Below are positions 17,498-26,580 of a stretch of DNA of 50,191 bases, piece after piece. Position numbers and translations under genes: made by a program. The notes beneath the pieces are model-generated. The model did not search any database, was not told the origin of the DNA, and worked only from the letters and a program-made list of their open reading frames with translations. The stretch comes from Salinisphaera sp. G21_0 (lineage in GTDB: Bacteria > Pseudomonadota > Gammaproteobacteria > Pseudomonadales > Endozoicomonadaceae): assembly GCF_017744115.1 (NCBI RefSeq), contig NZ_JAGHQW010000045.1, positions 1-50,191 on the forward strand. The letters are read 5' to 3'. Every line of letters starts with the position of its first letter. Position 1 is the stretch's first letter.

Positions 17498-18110
17498 CAT
17501 TGATATCTGCTCCTGCCTCAGGCAGCCATTTCAGATACTCCGATTTGCCCCATAATGCCGTGGCCATCAGGGGTGAGATACCGTGTTTATTACAGGGAAT
17601 GGTACTCCTTCACTGTAACAGGCAGCTCTTTCAGGCATCCGGTGTCGTTTTCCTTTGTTTTGCTGGAACAGACTTCGAGCAGCCGGTTGCCATCGGTTAG
17701 TCTGCCCAAGGCTACATGTTTTTGACGGGCCTCGATCCTGCTGATTTTGGTGGCCATCAACAGGTGCGTTTTGCCTTTATTATTGGTGGCATTGACACTC
17801 GCTCCATGGGTAACCTACAGTTTAAGGCATTGTAAATGGCCGTTCTCAGCCGCCATGTGCTTGGCACCAATAGCGATAGCTGACGGGTATGCAGGCTGAC
17901 CGGTGAGTGCCGGGCGGTTCGTCCCCGTTGCCAGACCGGCATCAACGGCCAGCAGCAGTTGGCGGAATTCCACCGGTTTGTTACCAGAAGCCTGTCCCTG
18001 TGGTTATGGTATCCGCTATCGATTGTCTTGCAGGAATCGGTCGATGCCGTCAAAGCAGCGACCAAACGAACCGCTTGACCGATCAGATCATGAAAGCATT
18101 TCAGCACTGG
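17425..18110 (-). pseudogene. Ankyrin-repeat gene relic
   Basis: Read on the minus strand, two separated ankyrin stretches appear. One, around 17760-17880, reads GAKHMAAENGHLQCLKL, a stop, then HGASVNATNNKGKT. The other, around 17450-17590, reads HGISPLMATALWGKSEYLKW then AGADINVTSTRGATALHLSG. They are in frame-disrupted order with stop codons between them. The upstream part (CFHDLIGQAVRLVAAL, near 18100) looks like a conserved N-terminal segment in another frame. This is a decayed ankyrin gene cut by the end of duplication copy A. Confidence 0.75.
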
Positions 18111-18193
18111 AATAAGTAGCTAACCAAGGAACCAAAAAGGATAACGCAAATCAAATCGGGTAAAGTAAAATCAAATATTACAGGACAGGTAAT

Positions 18194-19555
18194 ATGGAGA
18201 GAAAGATAACAGGCTCTGACCACAATAACCCGCCAATCGTCTCTTATCAAACTGAGTCAGACGACTGCCCTATTTGTCTTCATCCTTTTGCGGGAAAAGA
18301 AGTAATGGTAACCAGTTGTCGCCATATGTTTCATGAAGAATGCCTGAAGCTTTGGCGACTGAACGAAAATTACTGTCCTATATGTAAAACCAATCTTAAT
18401 GAAAGGGATACTCAACAAGCCCCTGTTGCCCAACGCTACACCTTTTTTCGATCTCGAACACCCCATTGGAGCCCCCTCATCCCCTACATGGAGGAGTTGT
18501 ACCAACTCCACGCGCACCCTTGGCTGCGGGAAGATCCCGTTTTGAATGCCATTGCACGCATGACTTATGGGCGTGAGCTTCCCGAGATGGTGCATGTGCA
18601 TGTGAAGCAACTCCTTGATCACCCTCGCCTGCAGGAAAATGGCACATTGAACCTGCCCCTGTTGAACGCCATTGCAGACATGATGCCCACGGGTGGTGGG
18701 CTTCCCCGGATGGGGCATGTAGACCAACTCCTCAATCACCCTCGTCTGCAGGAAAATGGTGTATTGAATCTGCCCCTGTTCAAAGCCATTGCCGACCTAA
18801 TGTATGGGCGAGGTTTACCCTCGATGGAGGATCTGGACCAACTCCTCAATCACCCCCGTCTGCAGGAAGAAAATGGCGCAGTGAACCTGTCCCTGTTCAA
18901 AGCCATTGCAGGCATAATGTACCAGCGAGGTTTACCCCGGATGGAGGATCTGGACCAACTCCTCAATCACCCTCGCCTGCAGGACGAAAATGGTGCATTG
19001 AACCTGCCCCTGTTCAAAGCCATTGCAGGCATGATGTGCAGGTCAGGACTGCCACGGAATGGGGAGCTGGAGCGATTCCTGAATCACCCTCAACTGCAGG
19101 AAAATGGCGAATTGAACCAACCCCTTGTCAAGGCAATTGCAAGCATGATGTACAGGTCAGGGTTACCCGAAATAGAAGAGATGGACAAATTCCTCAATCA
19201 CCCCCGCCTGCAGGACGAAAATGGTGCATTGAACCTGCCCCTGTTTCAAGCCATTGCAAGCATGAGGCACATGCGTGGTTTTCCCCGTATCGAGCAGTTG
19301 GAACAATTCCTTGATCAACCTCGCCTGCAGGAAAATGGGGTATTGAACCTGCCCCTGTTGGACGCCATTGCAAGAATGATGCTCGCCAATGGCTTTCCCC
19401 GAAGGGCTCATGTGGAAGAACTCCTCGATCACCCTGGCCTGCAAGAAAATGGCGTATTGAACCTGTCCCTGCTCAATACCATTGCAACTGAAATGACAGG
19501 TCATGGGATACCCCGATCAGAGGATGTGGACGCCATAATCCTGCAACACCAATAG
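18194..19555 (+). CDS. RING-H2 finger protein with novel 38-39-residue repeats
   Basis: Residues 25-64 form a complete RING-H2 finger: Cys25, Cys28, Cys42, His44, His47, Cys50, Cys61, Cys64, with the Trp and Pro (CPIC) typical of E2-binding RINGs. Such fingers are E3 ubiquitin ligase modules in eukaryotes; bacteria lack ubiquitin, so a host target is the natural inference. From about residue 100 to the end there are eight full repeats and flanking partial ones, each following LLxHPRLQENGxLNLPL, AIAxMM and GLP. They probably form a helical solenoid that could bind the substrate. There is no signal peptide, so export by a type III, IV or similar system would be needed. A purine-rich GGACAGG precedes the ATG. 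The gene lies between an ankyrin relic and a transposase, suggesting transfer. Confidence 0.9.
   Translation: MERKITGSDHNNPPIVSYQTESDDCPICLHPFAGKEVMVTSCRHMFHEECLKLWRLNENYCPICKTNLNERDTQQAPVAQRYTFFRSRTPHWSPLIPYMEELYQLHAHPWLREDPVLNAIARMTYGRELPEMVHVHVKQLLDHPRLQENGTLNLPLLNAIADMMPTGGGLPRMGHVDQLLNHPRLQENGVLNLPLFKAIADLMYGRGLPSMEDLDQLLNHPRLQEENGAVNLSLFKAIAGIMYQRGLPRMEDLDQLLNHPRLQDENGALNLPLFKAIAGMMCRSGLPRNGELERFLNHPQLQENGELNQPLVKAIASMMYRSGLPEIEEMDKFLNHPRLQDENGALNLPLFQAIASMRHMRGFPRIEQLEQFLDQPRLQENGVLNLPLLDAIARMMLANGFPRRAHVEELLDHPGLQENGVLNLSLLNTIATEMTGHGIPRSEDVDAIILQHQ
18593..19540 (+). repeat. Tandem ~117-bp coding repeats of the RING protein
   Basis: These are eight or so tandem units of 114-117 bp within the coding sequence, recognisable by a recurring CTCCTCAATCACCCTCGCCTGCAGG-like core (each copy slightly different) and a recurring GCCATTGCAG core. 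Variation between units is modest, so copy number may vary between strains. Confidence 0.85.
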
Positions 19556-19743
19556 CCGTTTAACGGACTGATTGCCAGGAGGCTGTCCGGGCCATAGCGG
19601 TTTCGATCACAAAATGTGCCTAAATCCTGCCTGTTGTATACACACCTTTTCTGCAACAATACCATCCAACTTTTATCATCCAACAATCTTATGCTTAAGA
19701 ATATTGCTCCCAACCTTTTTTCGTACCCTAAATACTGGGCTGA

Positions 19744-19830
19744 ATGCTAAAGCTGGACAAGCTCCAGCATATCCCACTGGATATGGATGTTTTCCCCATG
19801 GACAACAGCAAGACTAAAAAGGAAAAGGTG
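19744..19830 (+). pseudogene. IS1380-type transposase scrap
   Basis: One frame reads LDKLQHIPLDMDVFPMDNSKTKKEKV. The DNSKTKKE motif and preceding LDMDV strand match the catalytic-region start of IS1380 transposases. The rest of the gene is absent. Elsewhere in 19556-19961 I see no gene. Confidence 0.55.
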
Positions 19831-19961
19831 GAGTGGCAGCAATTCCCGATGAATCCTGAAGCACTACAGCCACGGGAGATACAGAAGAGGTAAAAAAATC
19901 ATGCCCGCACAATTCTTCGACTAAAATCTTATGTTATTCAATCATTGTCGTCGGGTCAGTC

Positions 19962-21206
19962 ATGGGTACGGCCATTCAGAAAAATGTCAGGCAATTCAGT
20001 GCTTCTTACTTGATAAAAAAGGTATCAGAATGCTTCGACAGCATTCCAGATCATCGTCCAAACAAATGCGTGATCCCCTTTCCTAATTTCCTGAAATCTG
20101 CTTTTGCGATGATGCATCAAAAGTTCGATTCACTATTAGGATTCGATGAAGAGCGGCTTGATGAAATTTGCTGTCATAATCTTGAAAAGCTCTATCACGT
20201 CAAAGATGGCAGAGTCCCCTCCGACACCAGAATGAGAGAGGTTGTTGACCCGGTTAATCCACTTGGGTTGAAGACGCCGTTTAAAGAATTGTTTTCTGTC
20301 GTTCAGCGCAATGGTGCCCTTCAAGCTTATGCATTCCAATGCGGCAAATTGAAAGATCTTTATCTGCTTCCTATTGATGGTACTGGTCTCTTCTATTCGG
20401 GTACCTGCCGCTGTGATGACTGCTGCATTAAAAACGAGGGCAAAAAAAATGATTGTGAAAAAGCGGCAATAAGACGTTTTCTGGCGCAGACAAAGCACGA
20501 CCATCCACGCCTGAAACTGGTGATTCTGCTGGATGGCCTATATGCGGACAACCCTACCATTACTCTGATCAGAGAGTATGGCTGGCACTATATCATCGTG
20601 GCCAAAGATGGTAACCATGTGTCGCTTATTGAGGCCATGAATGCCCTTTATGACGAAGGCCAGGCTCATCACCACAAAATCGTTGATGAGAAAAATAACA
20701 CGACTCATAAATTCCGCTACGCCAATAACGTTCCCCTCAATCTTCAGAATGAAACAGAGCGGGTTAATGTTCTGGATTACATTGAAATCGACAAAAAAGG
20801 GATCCAGCATGTCTGGTGCTGGGTAACAGATCTTGAATTAAACGATGATACCGTTGAATCCGTGATGCGAGGAGGTCGTTGTAGATGGCGGATTGAAAAT
20901 GAAACGTTTAATAGCCTGAAAAATCAAGGCTATCAACTTGAACACAATTACGGTCATGGCGAAAAACATCTGGCTACAAATTTCGCCTACCTTACTTTTC
21001 TGGCATTCCTGGTTGATCAGATTCAGGAACTGTCTTGTCCAAAATTTCAACAGGCCTTAAATAAGCCTAAGAAGCCTACACGAAAGCGATTATGGAGGAA
21101 AATCACCAGCTTCTTTCTCACGTTAATGATTGATAGCTGGGATAGTTTGTTTAAAGCCATTGCCCATGGTGCTAAAGCACAAAAGATAGCTTTTGACACA
21201 TCATGA
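19962..21206 (+). mobile_element. IS4-type DDE transposase, possibly internally deleted
   Basis: The 414-residue product has DDE features in order: LPIDGTGLFYS (first Asp), ILLDGLYADNPTI (second Asp), and RCRWRIENETFNSLKNQGY with EHNYGHGEKHL (catalytic Glu with the Y-R-E-K-like signature). In the transposases I recall with this architecture, a segment with a YxHQ...VHP...LPLAPE pattern (about 35 residues) lies between the CRCDDCCIKN cysteine cluster and the KNDCE motif. Here the two are fused directly (CIKNEGKKNDCEK), suggesting an in-frame deletion. I could not identify the terminal inverted repeats with confidence. Confidence 0.8.
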
Positions 21207-21296
21207 TTTGGCAAGGTAGCCAGAGTTTTTCAGGGTTGTGATAGTTATTTTTCTTAGCAGCGAAAGCTGAGATCTTTTTGTGTTTTCAGAAATTAC

Positions 21297-21337
21297 GAAT
21301 ACGTCAGTTTTCAGGTTATGGCAGCTGACGTGTATTC
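21297..21337. repeat. Imperfect inverted repeat downstream of the transposase
   Basis: GAATACGTCAG (21297-21307) is mirrored by CTGACGTGTATTC (21325-21337) with a two-base bulge. It lies between the transposase stop and duplication copy B, and could be an IS end or a transcription terminator. Confidence 0.4.
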
Positions 21338-21352
21338 ATCGGGAGTAGCTGC

Positions 21353-21848
21353 TTTCTATTGCTTCCTGCGAAGTATCATCGGATAAGTTACTACTGATTA
21401 TTTCGAATATTTCCTGAGTCCACTCGCCTCTGCAATCCATCAGCTCAAGATCCATGAAAGACTGCTTAACCTTTTCCCTCACTTCGTTAACATCCAGCTT
21501 CTGTATCAGCTGGCTGGCACGAGTATGCAAGTCACTCAGGAAACCATTTACCTTTTCTCTCTCTGCCGAACTCAGTGATGTTTCTGAGCGATCAATTGCC
21601 CCTTTCATACATAGTGCAATTTTCAAATGGATTGACAGTACTTTATTGCAGATATAAACCAAAGGTCGGCTAATAAGGTAATCGGTGATCTTTTTCCTGA
21701 TCGTTAACGACCCGTAACCTTTATGTGAACGCTGGTCAGATATTGCTTTTGGATTATTGAAATTGCTCGGTAACAAGCCTTGAGTCTGCGCCAGTCCCTG
21801 AACTTCAGCCTGCTGCAGACCCTGAGTATCGGTGGAATTTCCTATCAT
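21353..21848 (-). pseudogene. 5' fragment of the unknown 453-residue protein gene
   Basis: The frame reproduces about the first 165 residues of the protein encoded at 15622-16983 (starting MIGNSTDTQGLQQAEVQG), with several substitutions. It then leaves the duplicated block and stops a few codons later near 21336. It lacks the C-terminal two thirds. Confidence 0.85.
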
Positions 21849-22284
21849 GTGAATCTCCCTGAATAGTTTCTGCCATATCAAGAACCTACCCTATTGATTA
21901 ACCGGATAAACTGACAAATTGATCAGATTTGCTAACAATTGCAGCATTGCATCATTAAAGAGTCAGGAACCTTTTCAGAAGCAGGAAGTCGAACGAGATG
22001 CACATTATCTATATGACGGTCATGCTATGAATTCAAATTCGACGATATACGACGGATCACTCAGCGCTAGAACTCTCTGGTATTTGAACAAGATAAGAAC
22101 TTCGCAGGAATCTTTATCCTCTTCAGTATCCGCCTTAAAAAGGCATGCTGAGCAATTACCTGGTGAACAGCGCCTTAATCTTGTCAAAAAGATCAAGTCT
22201 GATAAGCGTCCGGGCTGGTTGGTTGACTTAAAACTCAGTGAAAGACAGTTACAATTCAAGTCAATACTTTTGGAACCATTCATA
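21353..22284. repeat. 932-bp direct duplication, copy B
   Basis: The partner of 16488-17419, in the same orientation and colinear. It includes the divergent promoter region and the start of the intact AAA+ gene. Confidence 0.93.
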
Positions 22285-23937
22285 TTGAATCTTAGTAAAA
22301 TAGGCAAAGTTACCATTGCAGATAACGATTCACTGTCAGATTTTCTCAATGAACATGTGGTGACTCCCTTTAAACACCAGGAGTCATATGCACACTTTGC
22401 TCCTGCAGACCAGCCAGAAGGGCTCGTACTATTAGGTTCTGATAACAACTCCCGCCAGGAGATAATCAACAAACTGCAGGATACCCTCGGGAACCCGGTT
22501 TATCAGTTGACTGAAATCAATAAGGGCTCCGCCATAGACCAGATGATCCTGCAGATAAAAGAAGACGGTTTGAGCTATGCTGTCATCGCTATCGAGGTGG
22601 ACTGTTGCAATGACAGTTGTATACAAACATTACTGAATCAACTTCGTTCCAAGCTCAAACACAACAATATCAATGCTGTTGTTATGGTCATGGCCTCCCG
22701 GGAAGAACAAATACCTGAACTTTTACTGGATAAACAGTTCAAGTGTTACCGGTTTAATCAACAGAACCATTGGAGTCCACAAGAGAAGGTTGCCTTGCAG
22801 ATATTGGCCAGTATCAATCAGTACATTCGTGGACACAAGTATTCCGTGAATGACAATGTTGACTGGAAACAGGTTGCCGACCAACTGTCTGACCGAATCC
22901 CTGAAGGGGTTAGCGACATTGACAGAAAAGACAAGTGTAGAAAAGTCGTGAATGAGTTCTTCATCAAAGTGGGCCAGGCATGCGCCAGGGCTGGCTTGTT
23001 TGAGATAGATCAGAAAATCATTGATCAATGCATCACGCAACGGCTCAACAAGGAAGTTGAACCACTTGGTAAAAAACTGGAGGATTTTATCCTGCATGGT
23101 CAACCGGAACTGACTCAATTTTTCAGGAATCATGTCATCCAACAGCTATTAAAACCTGAATTTTATGAACTTTATAACCTCTACTTTCCACAATCATTTT
23201 TGTTATATGGCATCCCGGGAACTGGTAAGACTCGTGGGCTGAAAGCACTGGCGAATTTTTTGGATCTGGCTTTCTATGAGATGAATCCTAAAACGGTTGG
23301 AAGTTGCTTCGTGGATGAGTGCGAGCAAAACATTGCTGATATGTTTGAAAAAGCCTGTGAGGCAAAAGGGGCCATAATTATGATTGATGAAATTGACAGT
23401 ATGCTTCCGAAACGGAACGGTAGCTCTCATTTCAATGTTAAACGAACTAACGAATTGCTAAGGCATATAGAAGCGGCAAATGAGAATCGCATCATCGTGG
23501 CGGGAACCACTAATCGGCCAAACGCCCTTGACCCTGCTGCTCTCAGGAAAGGGCGATTAGGTACTCAGTTTGAAGTCAAGGGGCTGAACCAGACCGGAAT
23601 AGAGGAGCTACTGACTCATCAGCTGCAGAGGTTTATGGACAAGGATAAAATTCTCGAATTGACCCCCGCCGTTAATTACCTGGGAGATAATTGTCTGGTT
23701 TCTGATGTTTATGATTTTTGCAATGACTTATGTTCTTTTGCTGCAAAAAAAGAAGTTCACCCCCTCAATCAGCAGATTCTAAATCAGTATATCAGTGAAA
23801 AAACGGATAAAATCATGTGTAATGCTCATGAAAATCCTGTCACCTCCCCTCCCCCATCGAAGCCGGGAAAATATAATCTGAGGTCAAAAAAGAGTTTTCT
23901 TTCTATCTTAAGCACTGAAGGAGCGCTCTTTGGATAG
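22027..23937 (+). CDS. AAA+ ATPase with a degenerate first AAA-like module
   Basis: From the ATG at 22027 the product has about 636 residues; the frame is open to a TTG at 21919 (672 residues), and neither start has a clear Shine-Dalgarno. Numbered from 21919, the C-terminal module is a complete classical AAA+ domain: Walker A GIPGTGKT (431-438), Walker B IIMIDEID (486-493), sensor GTTNRPNALDPAALR and an arginine-finger-like RKGRLG. Residues ~165-290 look like an eroded first AAA module: LVLLGSDNNSRQE in place of Walker A, YAVIAIEVD in place of Walker B, then VVMVMASREEQ. Such twin architectures remodel protein complexes. It is divergent from a fragment of the unknown 453-residue gene. The substrate is unknown. 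Confidence 0.85.
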   Translation: MNSNSTIYDGSLSARTLWYLNKIRTSQESLSSSVSALKRHAEQLPGEQRLNLVKKIKSDKRPGWLVDLKLSERQLQFKSILLEPFILNLSKIGKVTIADNDSLSDFLNEHVVTPFKHQESYAHFAPADQPEGLVLLGSDNNSRQEIINKLQDTLGNPVYQLTEINKGSAIDQMILQIKEDGLSYAVIAIEVDCCNDSCIQTLLNQLRSKLKHNNINAVVMVMASREEQIPELLLDKQFKCYRFNQQNHWSPQEKVALQILASINQYIRGHKYSVNDNVDWKQVADQLSDRIPEGVSDIDRKDKCRKVVNEFFIKVGQACARAGLFEIDQKIIDQCITQRLNKEVEPLGKKLEDFILHGQPELTQFFRNHVIQQLLKPEFYELYNLYFPQSFLLYGIPGTGKTRGLKALANFLDLAFYEMNPKTVGSCFVDECEQNIADMFEKACEAKGAIIMIDEIDSMLPKRNGSSHFNVKRTNELLRHIEAANENRIIVAGTTNRPNALDPAALRKGRLGTQFEVKGLNQTGIEELLTHQLQRFMDKDKILELTPAVNYLGDNCLVSDVYDFCNDLCSFAAKKEVHPLNQQILNQYISEKTDKIMCNAHENPVTSPPPSKPGKYNLRSKKSFLSILSTEGALFG

Positions 23938-24157
23938 ATATCAAGCTTGGGGGGAAACATCATCGGCTGTAAATTCATATCAAGCAGTCCTTTGACCACT
24001 GATTTCAGGAAAAGATCAATATCAAAACCGTACGCAGCCAATGCTCAAATCCAGACACACTGATTGCCCCGCCCGATGCACTCTCATCTTCGGGAACCCC
24101 CATCGGGTCAGCATACTCGCTGATTTGCAATAGCCCCTGTAGTCATATACCCTTAGC

Positions 24158-24213
24158 GCAGATCATAATGACATAAAGCAGTACTGCAGATCATAATGAC
24201 ATAAAGCAGTACT
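24158..24213 (+). repeat. Two tandem 28-bp repeats
   Basis: These are two exact copies of a 28-bp unit starting GCAGATCATAATGACATAAA (24158-24185 and 24186-24213). They lie in the 540-bp gap between the ATPase and trpE. The gap holds no other convincing feature except a GGCAAC / GTTGCC hairpin at about 24412-24429. Confidence 0.85.
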
Positions 24214-24481
24214 AAAGAGTCTGGATAGATCCTGCCCTGGTACGGAGTTTGCCGTGAAGCCCTGTCAAAGCCAAGACCGTTATCACCAACATAGCTTTCG
24301 ACTCAGATACAACGACCATAACGGCTGTTCCGATACTTCCTTGTCTTCAACTTCCCTCCTTACTGCCTCCTGGCGCTGGCCATAGGCCTGCAAATTTCAC
24401 TTAGCCCAACGGCAACATGGTTGTTGCCAAACATAGATAATTTAAATCAATAATCCTGTTAGCTTATTCGAGAGAGCTGCT

Positions 24482-25972
24482 ATGACGCCTGAAGCGTTTG
24501 CGCGTCTGACCAGAGAAGGATACAACCGCATCCCTGTTGTACGTGAGATTCTGGCAGACCTTGATACACCATTAACCACCTATCTCAAGCTGGCCAATGG
24601 CCGCTACTCCTACCTGCTGGAGTCCGTGGAGGGCGGTGAAAAGTGGGGCCGTTACTCGATGATTGGCCTGCCCTGCCGCACCTTGCTCCGGGTCAACGGC
24701 GATCGTATTCAGATCGAAATCGATGGCCAGATTGTCGAAGAACACACCACCAGCGACCCGCTGGCGTTTATCAAGGCATTCCAGCAACGTTATCAAGTGC
24801 CGGAGTTGCCTGAACTGCCCAGATTCACCGGCGGCCTGGTGGGTTATTTTGGTTACGATACGATCCGCTACATTGAACCCAAACTGGCACAAAGCGCCCC
24901 GAAGGACGAGCTGAATACACCGGACATTCTGTTAATGGTGTCTGACGAACTGGTGGTATTCGATAACCTCAGTGGCAAACTGATCCTGATTACCCATGCC
25001 AACCCTGATCAACCAGCCGCACTGGAAAAAGCACAATTCCGCCTGGACAACCTTGTCCGCCAGCTGCAGACCAGCCATATTCAACCTCCGGTCCAGGCCT
25101 CTCTGAACCCCGCCTGTGAAGATGATTTTCAATCAGGCTTTGGCGAAGAAGCCTTCAAAGATTCCGTTGGCGCTATTCGGGATTACATTCTGGCAGGTGA
25201 CGCAATGCAGGTGGTTCTTTCCCAGAGAATGTCGATCCCCTATGACAGCTCACCGCTGAATCTCTACCGGGCACTGCGAAGCACCAACCCTTCCCCCTAC
25301 ATGTATTACATGGATCTGGGGGATTTTCATGTCGTCGGATCTTCTCCTGAAATTCTGGCCCGGCTGGAAGATGGCGAGGTGACCGTAAGGCCCATTGCCG
25401 GCACCCGAAAGCGGGGTGATACCGAAGAGAAGGATAAAGCCCTCGAACAGGAGCTGCTCAATGACCCCAAAGAGCTGGCAGAACACCTGATGCTGATCGA
25501 TCTGGGAAGAAACGACGTTGGACGTGTAGCAACCACAGGCTCAGTAAAACTGACGGACAAGATGGTCATTGAGCGATACTCCCACGTTATGCACATTGTC
25601 TCCCATGTAACGGGCGAACTGAAAAGTGGACTGGATGCCCTGGATGTACTAGAAGCTACGCTACCCGCAGGGACGTTAAGTGGGGCGCCCAAAGTACGGG
25701 CCATGGAAATCATCGATGAAATGGAGCCGGTAAAACGGGGCGTCTATGGCGGCGCAGTGGGCTACCTGGCCTGGAACGGCAATATGGACACCGCTATTGC
25801 CATCAGAACAGCGGTCATCAAAGACCGGCAGCTCCATATTCAGGCCGGTGCCGGTATTGTTGCTGACTCCAGCCCTGACCTGGAATGGAAAGAAACCATG
25901 AATAAAGGGCGTGCCCTGTTTCGTGCGGTAGCCATGGCCCAAACCGGATTCATTAAAGGGATGAAACACTGA
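24482..25972 (+). CDS. trpE: Anthranilate synthase component I
   Basis: TrpE converts chorismate to anthranilate with ammonia from TrpG, the first step of tryptophan synthesis. The 496-residue product carries the LLES tryptophan-feedback element ([21 protein letters not shown]) and the catalytic block from [10 protein letters not shown] through [14 protein letters not shown] to [16 protein letters not shown] and GGAVGYL. The stop overlaps the trpG start by one base. I see no Trp-rich leader peptide or attenuator upstream. Confidence 0.98.
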   Translation: MTPEAFARLTREGYNRIPVVREILADLDTPLTTYLKLANGRYSYLLESVEGGEKWGRYSMIGLPCRTLLRVNGDRIQIEIDGQIVEEHTTSDPLAFIKAFQQRYQVPELPELPRFTGGLVGYFGYDTIRYIEPKLAQSAPKDELNTPDILLMVSDELVVFDNLSGKLILITHANPDQPAALEKAQFRLDNLVRQLQTSHIQPPVQASLNPACEDDFQSGFGEEAFKDSVGAIRDYILAGDAMQVVLSQRMSIPYDSSPLNLYRALRSTNPSPYMYYMDLGDFHVVGSSPEILARLEDGEVTVRPIAGTRKRGDTEEKDKALEQELLNDPKELAEHLMLIDLGRNDVGRVATTGSVKLTDKMVIERYSHVMHIVSHVTGELKSGLDALDVLEATLPAGTLSGAPKVRAMEIIDEMEPVKRGVYGGAVGYLAWNGNMDTAIAIRTAVIKDRQLHIQAGAGIVADSSPDLEWKETMNKGRALFRAVAMAQTGFIKGMKH

Positions 25973-26556
25973 TGCTGTTAATGATCGACAACTACGACTC
26001 ATTCACCTTTAACCTGGTTCAATACTTCTCAGAACTGGGGGCTACTGTCGATGTCCACAGGAACGATCACATCACCATTGATGACATCGAAACGCTAAAG
26101 CCAGACCATATCGTTATTTCCCCAGGCCCCTGCACGCCGAACGAAGCTGGCATATCCATGGATGTTATACGACATTTTCAGGGTAAGGTTCCGATTCTGG
26201 GTGTCTGTCTTGGCCATCAGAGTATTGGCCAGGTGTATGGCGGCAGGATTGTTCGCGCCCGACAGGTGATGCACGGTAAAGTTTCCCCGGTCTTCCATCA
26301 GGATTTCGGGGTGTTTCAGGGTCTGGCCAACCCGGTCACCACAACCCGTTACCACTCACTGGTTATTGATAAAGAGAGTCTTCCTGATTGTCTTGAGGTC
26401 ACCGCATGGACGCAATTTGCCGATGGCAGCAATGACGAGATCATGGGCGTTCGCCACAGAGAGCTGCCCGTTGAGGGCGTGCAGTTTCATCCGGAGTCCA
26501 TTATGACCGAACAGGGGCATGACCTTCTGGCCAATTTTCTCAAACAGTCCATATAA
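25972..26556 (+). CDS. trpG: Anthranilate synthase component II (glutamine amidotransferase)
   Basis: TrpG supplies ammonia from glutamine to TrpE. The 194-residue class I amidotransferase has the nucleophile in [11 protein letters not shown] (Cys79) and the His173/Glu175 pair in FHPES. The N-terminus [17 protein letters not shown] is typical. It is coupled to trpE by TGATG and followed 24 bp later by trpD. Confidence 0.98.
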   Translation: MLLMIDNYDSFTFNLVQYFSELGATVDVHRNDHITIDDIETLKPDHIVISPGPCTPNEAGISMDVIRHFQGKVPILGVCLGHQSIGQVYGGRIVRARQVMHGKVSPVFHQDFGVFQGLANPVTTTRYHSLVIDKESLPDCLEVTAWTQFADGSNDEIMGVRHRELPVEGVQFHPESIMTEQGHDLLANFLKQSI

Positions 26557-26580
26557 CCATTGATTTAAGGGAATGAAGAC

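Noticed and set aside
18593-19540. Possible CRISPR-like or non-coding tandem array
   Set aside because: The period is a multiple of three, the frame stays open and variation preserves protein motifs, so these are coding repeats.
24214-24481. trp attenuator with leader peptide
   Set aside because: I found no short ORF with tandem Trp codons and no competing hairpins followed by a T tract.
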